64,000 nt of DNA from Tissierella sp. MB52-C2 (GTDB lineage Bacteria; Bacillota; Clostridia; Tissierellales; Tissierellaceae): contig NZ_CP133261.1 in assembly GCF_030931715.1 (NCBI RefSeq), forward strand, positions 3,140,643 through 3,204,642, in the 5' to 3' direction. Below the pieces are notes generated by a model. That model was not told the origin of the DNA, did not search any database, and saw only the letters and a list, made by a program, of their open reading frames with translations. Positions 51,872-60,105 of this stretch are shown here, piece by piece. Position numbers and translations under genes: made by a program. Within the stretch, counting starts at the first letter, position 1. Every line of letters starts with the position of its first letter.

Positions 51872-52962
51872 ATTGAGGATCCTCCTTTATAATTAGTTTT
51901 CTTTAATTTTATTTTTTCCTTCCATTTGCTAAATAAATTATCATAATCAATAGAAACAAATAGTACAAATAACATTTGAATTATAATAACTACGAGCCTG
52001 TTTAATGTAGTCATACGCTCCATATGTAATGACCCTTGTTTTAAAGCTCCCCATATAATAGAAACGATTATTACTGCAATTGGGTTATTATTTGCTACAC
52101 GAGTTATCATAATTCCATCCCAACCTAAATTATTACTGAAATTAGGCATAAATCTATAATATGAACCAGTTACCTCTATACCTCCACCCATTCCAGATAT
52201 TAATCCTGACATTAGAAAAACCATTATAAATGATTTATTGATATTCACTCCGCCCATTCTAGCGAAATTCATATTTTGTCCTATTTGAGTAAATTCATAG
52301 CCCTCTAAAGTATATTTATAAATAAATGCTATGAAAAATAAAATTCCCAATGCTATAAAGATTCCTGTATTGGCAGTTGTACCTTTAATAATTGTAGATA
52401 GTCTCGCAGTATTGAGTATCTGTGGAGTCGTTATAGATGCAGAACCATTGGCAGACTGCTGTCCTCCCATTATTACCCACATGGTTATATATTCGGTTAA
52501 ATATTTTGCTATGAAATTAAGTATTAGAGTTGTTACAAGCTCATTGATTTTAAAATACATCCTCAGCAATGCTGGTATTAACGCATATAACATTCCAAGT
52601 ATAGATGCAGCTAACAGACAGACTATTATATGTAATCCTTGAGGTAATTCCAAAGAATATCCAATTATAGCTGCTGATAATGCTCCCATATATAGCTGGC
52701 CTTCAATACCTAGGTTGGAAACTCCTGATTTAAAGGCAACTGTAGCCGCTCCTCCTACCATTAAGCTTGATATAACCCATCGAATTGTATTTCCAATATT
52801 TATTCTATTTCCAAAGGCACCTTCAAAAATATGTCCTACAGCTTCCAAAGGACTTTCTCCTTGAATGGCAATCAGAATACCTCCAAATAAAAGTGTCAAT
52901 ATAATGGATATTCCATATCTTAATATTGTTTTCTTAACCTCATGACTAATCTTAAGCTTCAT
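51865..52962 (-). CDS. Nucleoside-type ABC permease 1
   Basis: About 365 residues, YufP/NupP branch of RbsC-like permeases: GGAATVAFKSGVSNLGIEGQLYMGAL, YFKINELVTTLILNFIAKYLTEYI, GYEFTQIGQNMNFARMGGVNINKSFI and SGLISGMGGGIEVTGSYYRFMPNFSNNLGWDGI. ATG 52962 fits AGGCGG best; the frame opens at GTG 52971, overlapping the ATPase end. Confidence 0.88.
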   Translation of the reverse strand: MKLKISHEVKKTILRYGISIILTLLFGGILIAIQGESPLEAVGHIFEGAFGNRINIGNTIRWVISSLMVGGAATVAFKSGVSNLGIEGQLYMGALSAAIIGYSLELPQGLHIIVCLLAASILGMLYALIPALLRMYFKINELVTTLILNFIAKYLTEYITMWVIMGGQQSANGSASITTPQILNTARLSTIIKGTTANTGIFIALGILFFIAFIYKYTLEGYEFTQIGQNMNFARMGGVNINKSFIMVFLMSGLISGMGGGIEVTGSYYRFMPNFSNNLGWDGIMITRVANNNPIAVIIVSIIWGALKQGSLHMERMTTLNRLVVIIIQMLFVLFVSIDYDNLFSKWKEKIKLKKTNYKGGSSIC

Positions 52963-54481
52963 GGATTTCACCGCCTAACATCATAAGACCTATCTGTTCT
53001 TCTGTTAATGATCTGCTGTCTTTATGTTCAATCATTGAGCCATTATACATTACTAATATTCTATCAGAAAGCTGCATTACTTCATTGAGTTCATGGCTAA
53101 TCAATAAAACTGCCACTCCCTCTTTTGCCATCTGAATTATTCTATTCCATATGAATTCAACTGAACCAATATCAATTCCTCTAGTAGGATCTTCTATAAT
53201 TAGAAGCTTTTGTCCCTGTAGAAACTCACGTCCCACTAAAAGTTTTTGTATATTACCACCAGAAAGTGTTTTTACTTTATCCTCTACTCCTTGTATCTTT
53301 ACTGCATAGTCTTTAATTATTTTATTTGTAAATGAATTTATATCTTCATAATCAAGTAAATGTTTAGTTCTAAATCCTTTGGCTCTATGATATCCCATTA
53401 TTGCATTTTCCCATATAGTTCCCTCTTTATTAGTGCCTACTGCTGACCTATCTTGGGCAATATAGCCAATTCCTAATTTACGCCTTTTAGCCACTGTTTG
53501 ATCTATTATATTTTCTCCATTGAATAGTATTTGTCCCTCTATATTACCATTTGATAATCCCACTAATGCTTCCACTAACTCAGTTTGTCCCGAACCTGCT
53601 ACTCCAGATATACCTACGATTTCTCCAGCCTGTACTTTAAAACTAACATTTTTAACTCTTTCTACTCTTGAAGAATCTTTAACTGATAGATTTTCAACCT
53701 TTAATATAATCTCTCCAATATTGTATTCTGGTTTTTCAACCTGTAATATTACTTCTCTCCCAACCATAAGCCTAGCTAGTTCTAATTCATTTGTATCTTT
53801 AGATAATAAAGTTCCTGTCACTCGACCATTTTTTAGGACTGTAATATCATCAGCTATTTCTAATACTTCTTTCAATTTATGAGTTATGAGTATTATTGTT
53901 TTTCCTTGAGCCACTAAAAATCTTATGGCATGGAATAGACTCTCTACTCCTTGAGGAGTTAATACAGATGTGGGCTCATCTAATATTATAATATCAGCAT
54001 TTCTATATAAGACCTTTATTATTTCTACCTGTTGCAATGCAGCAACAGGTAGTTCATCTACTTTCGCATCAATAGGAATATTAAATTTATACTTTTTACA
54101 GATTTCTTCAACTCTTCTTCTAGATTCTTTATAATCTATGAAAATTCCCTTTTTCTGTTCAAATCCCATTATTATATTATCCAAAACTGTCATTTCTGGA
54201 AAAACCATGAATTCTTGATATACCATTCCTATTCCATGTCTCACTGCATCTAGGGGATTTTTAAAATTTACCTGCTCCCCACGAAGATATATCTGACCAC
54301 TATCAGGGTTTTGAATATTGGTTAATATATTCATTAAAGTACTTTTTCCAGCACCATTTTCTCCAATCAGTGCATGTACTGTACCTGACCTAACTTTAAA
54401 TGTAATATTATCATTGGCCAGTAGATTTTTAAATTTCTTGCTGATATTGTGCATTTCCAATACAAATTTATCTTTTTCCAT
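52952..54481 (-). CDS. Nucleoside-type ABC ATPase (two ATPase domains)
   Basis: 509 residues with two fused ATPase domains as in NupO/YufO and RbsA. First: LIGENGAGKSTLMNIL, ELPVAALQQVEIIKVLY (degenerate signature), IIILDEPTSVLTPQG. Second: ISGVAGSGQTELVEAL (degenerate Walker A), KTLSGGNIQKLLVGREFL, LLIIEDPTRGIDIGSVE. This asymmetry is normal for the family. Between BMP lipoprotein and permeases. Confidence 0.92.
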   Translation of the reverse strand: MEKDKFVLEMHNISKKFKNLLANDNITFKVRSGTVHALIGENGAGKSTLMNILTNIQNPDSGQIYLRGEQVNFKNPLDAVRHGIGMVYQEFMVFPEMTVLDNIIMGFEQKKGIFIDYKESRRRVEEICKKYKFNIPIDAKVDELPVAALQQVEIIKVLYRNADIIILDEPTSVLTPQGVESLFHAIRFLVAQGKTIILITHKLKEVLEIADDITVLKNGRVTGTLLSKDTNELELARLMVGREVILQVEKPEYNIGEIILKVENLSVKDSSRVERVKNVSFKVQAGEIVGISGVAGSGQTELVEALVGLSNGNIEGQILFNGENIIDQTVAKRRKLGIGYIAQDRSAVGTNKEGTIWENAIMGYHRAKGFRTKHLLDYEDINSFTNKIIKDYAVKIQGVEDKVKTLSGGNIQKLLVGREFLQGQKLLIIEDPTRGIDIGSVEFIWNRIIQMAKEGVAVLLISHELNEVMQLSDRILVMYNGSMIEHKDSRSLTEEQIGLMMLGGEIHEA

Positions 54482-54502
54482 ATCCCTATCTCCTTGATAT
54501 GC

Positions 54503-54534
54503 AAATATAGGAACGATTAAACGTTCCTATATTT
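54503..54534 (-). other. Hairpin between the BMP lipoprotein and ATPase genes
   Basis: Stem AAATATAGGAACG / CGTTCCTATATTT with loop ATTAAA, directly after the lipoprotein gene and before the ATPase ribosome site. Without a clear T-run it probably slows transcription or protects the lipoprotein mRNA, giving more binding protein than transporter. Confidence 0.65.
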
Positions 54535-54545
54535 TAAAAATATTA

Positions 54546-55607
54546 TTAATAATTTAATCTATATTGTTCGAATCCTTCATAAACATCTATTTTACCGCTT
54601 TTAATATCATCAATTAATTGATTAACTTTTACTAATAATTCTTCTGGAATATTTTTTTCATCTCTTTCATCATAAACGGCACCACCTGAACTTAGGTCAA
54701 AATCCACTGATGTTTCAAATTCTTTTCCTGCTGCATGATCTTCAGCTAAGGATATAACTGCAATATCCATTGATTTAACTGCTGACCAGAATACAGCTGG
54801 ATCTATATCTCCTTGCCAGTCATCAACACCGATAACTTTAATACCTGCTTCAGCACAGGCTGATATTACTCCAGGTCCTCCTAAATATGCACTTTGATAT
54901 ATAATATCTACATCATTATTTTGAATCATTGTCTTAGCTGTCTCTTGTCCCTTGACTGGATCAAATGGGTCTCCTGTAAATGCAGAGATTATAGTTTTTC
55001 CATTGTTAGCATAGTTAACACCTGCTGTATATCCATCACGGAATCTTTGAACTTTTAGTATATCCTTATGTCCAATCCAACCAACTATATCTTTTTCTGT
55101 CATATTTGCAGCTACATAACCTGCTACAAAAGATGATTCAAATGGATCAACAGATACACTTGTTGCGTTTTTCTTATCATGTTCCATATATGTATCTAAC
55201 ATAAATATATGAAGATCTGGATAAGTTTCTGCCAACTCGTCTGAAAGCTCTAAAGCTACCGTGCTTAATTCATCAAACATAGTAAACATAGCTGTATATC
55301 CTTGAGCTGCCATTGCTCTAATTTGCTCTGGATATTCTGATGCCTCTGATACTTCAATTGCTTTAACTTCCCATCCCTTTTTCTCTAACTCTTGAAAACC
55401 ACTCCATATTAAATCTGTAAAGTCGTTTCCTAATGGTGTTGTTGTTATTAAACAGGCTTTCTTTGCAATTCCATCTTCTACAATTTCTTCTCCTGCAGCT
55501 GCTGGTTGTCCTTGTTCTACATTATTTGGTTCTACATCTTTTTTTGTACAGGCACTAAGTGTTACTATCATCATAATTGCCATAATTAAACTAAGTAGTC
55601 TTTTCAC
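54546..55607 (-). CDS. BMP-family nucleoside-binding lipoprotein
   Basis: 353 residues. Lipobox TLSAC at about residue 20, then the Bmp/PnrA fold: KKACLITTTPLGNDFTDLIWSGFQEL, MLDTYMEHDKKNATSVSVDPFESSFVAGYVAA, VGWIGHKDILKVQRFRDGYTAGVNYAN and IKVIGVDDWQGDID. BMP proteins bind purine or pyrimidine nucleosides (family knowledge). Starts with GTG 55607 behind AAGGGAG. First gene of the transporter operon, with motif copy 2 about 61 bases upstream. Confidence 0.9.
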   Translation of the reverse strand: MKRLLSLIMAIMMIVTLSACTKKDVEPNNVEQGQPAAAGEEIVEDGIAKKACLITTTPLGNDFTDLIWSGFQELEKKGWEVKAIEVSEASEYPEQIRAMAAQGYTAMFTMFDELSTVALELSDELAETYPDLHIFMLDTYMEHDKKNATSVSVDPFESSFVAGYVAANMTEKDIVGWIGHKDILKVQRFRDGYTAGVNYANNGKTIISAFTGDPFDPVKGQETAKTMIQNNDVDIIYQSAYLGGPGVISACAEAGIKVIGVDDWQGDIDPAVFWSAVKSMDIAVISLAEDHAAGKEFETSVDFDLSSGGAVYDERDEKNIPEELLVKVNQLIDDIKSGKIDVYEGFEQYRLNY

Positions 55608-55668
55608 TTGTATCTCCCTTTCTTTTAAACTTATAGTTTTTGTAATTATTATTTTTCCCTGTACCGGA

Positions 55669-55684
55669 ATTAAAGTATAATTAA
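55669..55684 (-). promoter_or_regulatory. Shared upstream motif, copy 2 (nucleoside importer operon)
   Basis: TTAATTATACTTTAAT on the minus strand, 61 bases before the lipoprotein start; 14 of 16 positions equal the pfkB copy. Confidence 0.45.
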
Positions 55685-55803
55685 TTTATGATTACCTAAT
55701 TTATTAGTTGAGCTTTAATTATATCGCCTTTGTACAAAAATAATTGCTCAACATTTTGTCGAAATTATATTTAAAAAATTAAATCATCTGAATGTTCTGG
55801 TTA

Positions 55804-56001
55804 TTATTTTGAGCAAGTGGATTTGCCGCCATATCCCCAATTTTCACTTGGATGTTCTTCAATGATTACAGTAGTCTTAGTATAATAGTCTTCATTGCCT
55901 ATGGCTTCTGCTAAGGCACGACTAACCTTCTCTATTGCATCTTGCTTCATATTGCTATCTTTTAATACTCCTTCTCTCATCTTCAATATCACTAATGGCA
56001 T
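55804..56001 (-). CDS. 4-oxalocrotonate tautomerase-like protein
   Basis: 65 residues with the catalytic Pro right after the initiator Met (MPLVILKMREG) and the family helix DAIEKVSRALAEAIG, then TVIIEEHPSENWGYGGKS. A keto-enol tautomerase or related enzyme; ligand unknown. It stands alone between the importer lipoprotein and the second UroD gene, with AAAGGAGC as ribosome site. Its tail ends in STCSK. Confidence 0.85.
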   Translation of the reverse strand: MPLVILKMREGVLKDSNMKQDAIEKVSRALAEAIGNEDYYTKTTVIIEEHPSENWGYGGKSTCSK

Positions 56002-56163
56002 GAGATTCGCTCCTTTCCAATGATTATTTTAAAATAGGCTTTCGACATATATCGACACTCTTTTATCCTATCATACTAAATTTAGATAGTACAATTAAAT
56101 ATATCTATTCAAATACCACCTCTATCAATTTTATCTATGATAATTAAATCTCAAAAATACAGT

Positions 56164-57258
56164 TTACTCCTCGCTAAATAATAATTCCTTATTAATGGGA
56201 TAACTCCCATATATCCTGGCTGCATCAACTAACGCTTCAATATTTTCCGCCGGTGTATTCATAGGGATTTGGCATCCTGCTGAAAGAACAAATCCATTCT
56301 TAGAGTCATAAGCTTTTCTAATACACATTTTAGCCGCCCTCAACACATCTTCTCTAGTACCCAATCTGATTACATCTACTGGTGGAACATTTCCCGATAT
56401 TGTTATTCTATCCCCCATTATTTCCTTTGCATCAGCAAGATCCTCTGCATTATCTATGCTAAAGCTTGAAATTCCAGTATCCATTACAGACCTCCAAATC
56501 TCTCTGCTCTTACCACAGATATGTATGGATGCACTACGTCCTGTTAACTCTTTTATTTTGTCCACATTTTTCTTTAGATAAGGTGCAGAAAACTCATTAA
56601 AATGCTTAACACTTATTAGACTTGTAGATGAAACAGGATCAGAAAATCCTACTCCTACTCCTAATTCTGCAGCTTTCTTTATAAATCTATTGTTAGCTTC
56701 AGTTATTATTTCCATCAATATATAGATATCTTTAGGATATTTAATCATCCACTTTAATAAATTTTCCGTTCCTACTACTGAGGCAGCTGTACTAAAGGGT
56801 CCAGTCAGTCCTACACCAACTTTTGCTTTATTGCCTATCTTTTCTTTTAGTAATTTCAAAGCTTTAAGTACAATGGGCAGTCTTCCATCCTTTTCAGGAT
56901 TTGATGGTACTAAGTTCGCTATATCCTTTACATGGTTTATGGCAGGTGTCTCCAATAGTTGGAGACTATTATCTGGATAATGTAATTTAGACCCCATAGC
57001 CTCACCAATTCCCTTTAATGTTGTTGAAATCCTGACACCATCAGCTTCAAACCTTTCATATAATGCAAGTTCCAGTTCAACCATTTTCTCAGCAGAATGA
57101 TAATATTCTTTAGTATTGATGCCTATGAAAGAAGCCATAGTTTCTCCAGTACTAATGCTACAAGGTATTCGATCTATTTCTTCTCCCTTTGCAAAAGCCG
57201 TCATTCTTTCCATTGAAGTCATTTGATCCTTCTTAGGCTTCAGCCTATATCCTTTCAA
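56164..57258 (-). CDS. UroD-family methyltransferase, paralogue of the 42841 gene
   Basis: 364 residues. Shares with the copy at 42841-43914 long stretches such as LTGPFSTAASVVGTENLLKW, DPVSSTSLISVKHFNEFSAPY, SIHICGKSREIWRSVMDTG and ITISGNVPPVDVIRLGTREDV, and the C-terminal AARIYGSYPINKELLFSEE. Zinc ligands HxC and the later LSAGCQIP are present. TTG start at 57258 behind GGGAGG. No corrinoid protein is next to it, so it probably uses the one at 43933. A duplicate with a possibly different substrate. Confidence 0.87.
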   Translation of the reverse strand: MKGYRLKPKKDQMTSMERMTAFAKGEEIDRIPCSISTGETMASFIGINTKEYYHSAEKMVELELALYERFEADGVRISTTLKGIGEAMGSKLHYPDNSLQLLETPAINHVKDIANLVPSNPEKDGRLPIVLKALKLLKEKIGNKAKVGVGLTGPFSTAASVVGTENLLKWMIKYPKDIYILMEIITEANNRFIKKAAELGVGVGFSDPVSSTSLISVKHFNEFSAPYLKKNVDKIKELTGRSASIHICGKSREIWRSVMDTGISSFSIDNAEDLADAKEIMGDRITISGNVPPVDVIRLGTREDVLRAAKMCIRKAYDSKNGFVLSAGCQIPMNTPAENIEALVDAARIYGSYPINKELLFSEE

Positions 57259-57352
57259 ATTTATTCCTCCCTTGATTATTATATAAACAATAAGAGAACA
57301 GCAATCTCTTTATACTGTTCTCTGTTTTCTATTTTGTATTAATTCTACAAGT

Positions 57353-58297
57353 TTATTTATTAGAACGAATAAACTGTACTACATCTTCAACAGTTGCTCT
57401 TGTTCTTGGACCCTTATACATACATTTTAGGGCAGCTGATGCAGAGGCAAATTCAATAGTTTCTTGTTTGTTCATTCCTTTGTAAAAATAAGCATAAATA
57501 AATCCTGCTAAGAAACAATCCCCAGCACCTGTGGTATCTATAGCTTCTACAGGATAGGCATCCCTATGAATAAAATCTTTAGCATCTCGCCATAATACCC
57601 CTTCATCTCCAGCAGTACAGATTACCCCCTGTGGAACAGGATACTTTTTGAAAAATATTTCTACCCCTTTATGATAATCCACTTCACCAGTCATTTCAAA
57701 ATAGCCTTCTCGGCCGCTGGAGAAGACGGTAGAAAGGCTAATCATTTCTTGTATTTCTTCAATGGTAACGCCACATGTCTTCATAAAGCTCGGCGTACAC
57801 TGCATATTATATACAACAGGAATGCCTTTTTCTTTAGCCAATTTTCCTAGATAAATCGATGCACGAGATGAAAACATATCTGTATAAAATACATCAATTC
57901 CCTCCAATATATCTTTTGGAAGTTCTTCTGGTTGTAAGTTTGCTACTGAATCTCCTAGGTTTGCAATTATGCAGTGTTTTCCACCTGGAGTAGTTATAAT
58001 AAATGTATGTAAAGTTGATCCACTTGGTTTAGTAACTAAAAAACGATCATCAACACCATCTTCAACCAAAGTCCTTCGGAATTCATTTCCATATTTGTCA
58101 TCGCCAATTTTCCCAGTCTGATAAGCCTCTATACCATAACGAGCCAATGCCACTGAAAGGTTAGCAGCACTACCTCCAGGTACAAGTCTTTCAGAATCTA
58201 TAAAACCAAATCCATCTTCTTTCGGTAATTCTCTTGTTTCTAATATAACATCCATGGCCACTGTACCAAGGGAAAGTACTTTCTTCTTTTGTTCCAT
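57353..58297 (-). CDS. PfkB-family carbohydrate/nucleoside kinase
   Basis: 314 residues of the ribokinase fold: LSLGTVAMDVILETRELP, LVPGGSAANLSVALARYGI (substrate site), TGKIGDDKYGNEF, and the C-terminal VEAIDTTGAGDCFLAGFIYAYFY with the anion hole and catalytic Asp. Substrate could be ribose, a nucleoside or pseudouridine; with a PsuG-like gene and a nucleoside-type importer nearby I favour a (modified) nucleoside. Preceded by motif copy 4. A hairpin AGAGAACAG/CTGTTCTCT (57293-57323) follows the gene. Confidence 0.87.
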   Translation of the reverse strand: MEQKKKVLSLGTVAMDVILETRELPKEDGFGFIDSERLVPGGSAANLSVALARYGIEAYQTGKIGDDKYGNEFRRTLVEDGVDDRFLVTKPSGSTLHTFIITTPGGKHCIIANLGDSVANLQPEELPKDILEGIDVFYTDMFSSRASIYLGKLAKEKGIPVVYNMQCTPSFMKTCGVTIEEIQEMISLSTVFSSGREGYFEMTGEVDYHKGVEIFFKKYPVPQGVICTAGDEGVLWRDAKDFIHRDAYPVEAIDTTGAGDCFLAGFIYAYFYKGMNKQETIEFASASAALKCMYKGPRTRATVEDVVQFIRSNK

Positions 58298-58354
58298 TCA
58301 ATATCCACCTTTCTTTGCCATACTAATTTTAAATCTATCAAACTCTTATTCTTG

Positions 58355-58370
58355 ATTAAAGTATTATTAG
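58355..58370 (-). promoter_or_regulatory. Shared upstream motif, copy 4 (pfkB)
   Basis: CTAATAATACTTTAAT on the minus strand, 57 bases before the kinase start. The surrounding 373-base gap (58298-58670) otherwise holds only the zupT terminator. Confidence 0.5.
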
Positions 58371-58582
58371 GAGATTTGATAACTTGCATTGTTGTTATAG
58401 ATAATTTTAATACCGATGTAAAATATTCATCTATACAGATAATCTATTTACTATTCTTTGCAAAATCCTTTGCACTAAAAGTGCTTATGATAACAGACAT
58501 TATAGCAACTGTTTTCCAAATATATATTTTCAAAAGAACTTAAAGCAAAGGGATTTAAATAAGGTTTTACATGTAAATATAT

Positions 58583-58613
58583 AAAAAATGCCAGAAGAGC
58601 AACTCTTCTGGCA
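58583..58613 (-). terminator. Terminator after the ZIP transporter
   Basis: Stem TGCCAGAAGA / TCTTCTGGCA, loop GCAAC, followed by TTTTTTAT on the minus strand. Confidence 0.88.
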
Positions 58614-58670
58614 ATATTTATAAAAAGCAAAAATATACGTCTATGGTCAAGGGGTATTCATACTAATTAT

Positions 58671-59471
58671 CTAGTGATGATGGAATATACTCATGGATAA
58701 TGCCATGACTATCATACCTGCTATAGCTCCATATACAGATACATGATGATTTTCATATCTCTGAGATGATGGCAGTAATTCATCTAATGATACAAATATC
58801 ATAATGCCTCCCACTATGGAAAAAAGAATTCCAAAAACTAAATCGTTGAAAAATTGCGAAAGAATTAAATACCCAATAATTGCACCTAAGGGTTGGCAAA
58901 GACCTACAAATAAGGGATATAAAAATGCTTTCTTTTTACTTCCTGTTGAATAATAAATTGGCACCGATATGGCAATGCTCAATGGTATATTATGAAGAAT
59001 TACTGCTGCTGCTATTGGGACTGCTACAGATATGTCTTTTAATCCGGCAGTAAAAATTGCCAATCCTTCAGGCAAATTATGTATGGCTATTGCAACAGCT
59101 GACATAATTCCTAGTTTTGATAAATGCTCATCATTTGGTCCATGGTGGTGATTACCATGTCCATGATAATGTCCTCCAAATTTGTGGACTAATTTCTCTA
59201 CAGCTGCAGTAATTAACATTCCTCCAAAAAATCCCATTAAAGCTATTAGATGACCTCTTCGGTCTCCAAAATATGATTCTATCAATTCCATACTCTCTGG
59301 TAACATGGCCATAAAAGATACATATATCATTATTCCAGCTGAAAAACTTAATGCGATGGCTAAAAATCTTTTATTTGTTTCTTTTATAAAAAAAGATAAT
59401 AAACTACCAACCCCCATGGATAAACCCACTATAGTTGTAAGTCCTAAGGATAATATTGCTGCTTTATTCAT
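58671..59471 (-). CDS. ZIP-family metal transporter (ZupT-like)
   Basis: 266 residues, eight membrane segments. SFSAGIMIYVSFMAMLPES in the fourth, a His-rich cytosolic loop HKFGGHYHGHGNHHHGPNDEH (about 92-112), AIAIHNLPEGLAIFTAG and AVILHNIPLSIAISVPIYY, the metal-site HNxPEG motifs. It imports zinc, iron or another divalent metal; specificity cannot be told. Single-gene unit between the accessory block and tRNA-Val. Confidence 0.92.
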   Translation of the reverse strand: MNKAAILSLGLTTIVGLSMGVGSLLSFFIKETNKRFLAIALSFSAGIMIYVSFMAMLPESMELIESYFGDRRGHLIALMGFFGGMLITAAVEKLVHKFGGHYHGHGNHHHGPNDEHLSKLGIMSAVAIAIHNLPEGLAIFTAGLKDISVAVPIAAAVILHNIPLSIAISVPIYYSTGSKKKAFLYPLFVGLCQPLGAIIGYLILSQFFNDLVFGILFSIVGGIMIFVSLDELLPSSQRYENHHVSVYGAIAGMIVMALSMSIFHHH

Positions 59472-59650
59472 TTTTCACACCCTCTCTTAATCTTTGATTC
59501 TACTAAAATAATATATCCGACAATGACTTAACTACCTCTATAACTATTATATCTAATTTCATAATCTTTATTAAAGTCCTTTCATAAGCCGTGAATAATT
59601 CTTTTATTGAAATCATAATCTGTTTCCTGGTGAAACTTTTTAAAATACAT

Positions 59651-59680
59651 ATTGCCAAGAGAATCCTTTCCCTTGGCAAT
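59651..59680 (-). other. Hairpin after the tiny membrane-protein gene
   Basis: ATTGCCAAG / CTTGGCAAT with a 12-base loop, four bases past the stop of the small gene; it likely ends or stabilises its short transcript. Confidence 0.55.
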
Positions 59681-59683
59681 ACT

Positions 59684-59782
59684 CTAGCTAGTTCCTAATG
59701 TTATAATTGGTACAATAATAGATATTACAAAAGATGCTATAAGTAAATATACTATAATTTTAGTCATTTTTGATCTATTCAT
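59684..59782 (-). CDS. Tiny single-span membrane protein (32 residues)
   Basis: MNRSKMTKIIVYLLIASFV followed by ISIIVPIITLGTS. A strong GGAGGTG stands four bases ahead of the ATG, and a hairpin follows the stop. A basic head and one hydrophobic helix resemble Prli42 or DUF4044-like miniproteins of Firmicutes; I cannot decide which, and function is not shown. Too short for ordinary calling. Confidence 0.6.
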   Translation of the reverse strand: MNRSKMTKIIVYLLIASFVISIIVPIITLGTS

Positions 59783-59888
59783 AGCACACCTCCAACTATA
59801 TAAATTATACTCCAATTATATACAGGATTCCAGTATAATATATTGTAAATTCTTAAATTTTATGATAATATATTGTAGAACTGTTTAA

Positions 59889-59964
59889 GGGTGGTTAACT
59901 CAGCTGGTAGAGTGTCATCTTGACGTGGTGAAAGTCGTAGGTTCGAGTCCTATACCACCCACCA
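59889..59964 (+). tRNA. tRNA-Val (anticodon GAC)
   Basis: 76-base cloverleaf: acceptor GGGTGGT/ACCACCC perfect, D-arm with CTC...GAG, anticodon stem TCATC/GGTGA with loop TTGACGT (GAC at positions 34-36), T-arm GTAGG-TTCGAGT-CCTAT, discriminator A and an encoded CCA. Reads Val codons GUC/GUU. Confidence 0.95.
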
Positions 59965-60105
59965 AAGTTCAGTTCACATAAATAATTAAAACATTGATTC
60001 AGGAGACAGCATAAGGTATTTGCTGTCTTTATTTTTTTGCCTACTTTTTCCTGATTATATTTGGTATAATTAGAGTATCTAAATAAATTAAAAGGGGTGT
60101 TTTAG

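Noticed and set aside
58289-58543. 84-residue plus-strand frame upstream of pfkB
   Set aside because: Overlaps the kinase start and the shared motif, has no ribosome site, and its hydrophobic look follows from AT-rich DNA.
59889-59964. tRNA-Val as attachment site of an integrated element
   Set aside because: No copy of the tRNA 3' end was seen near 26.9 kb or elsewhere in the window, and no integrase gene is present.
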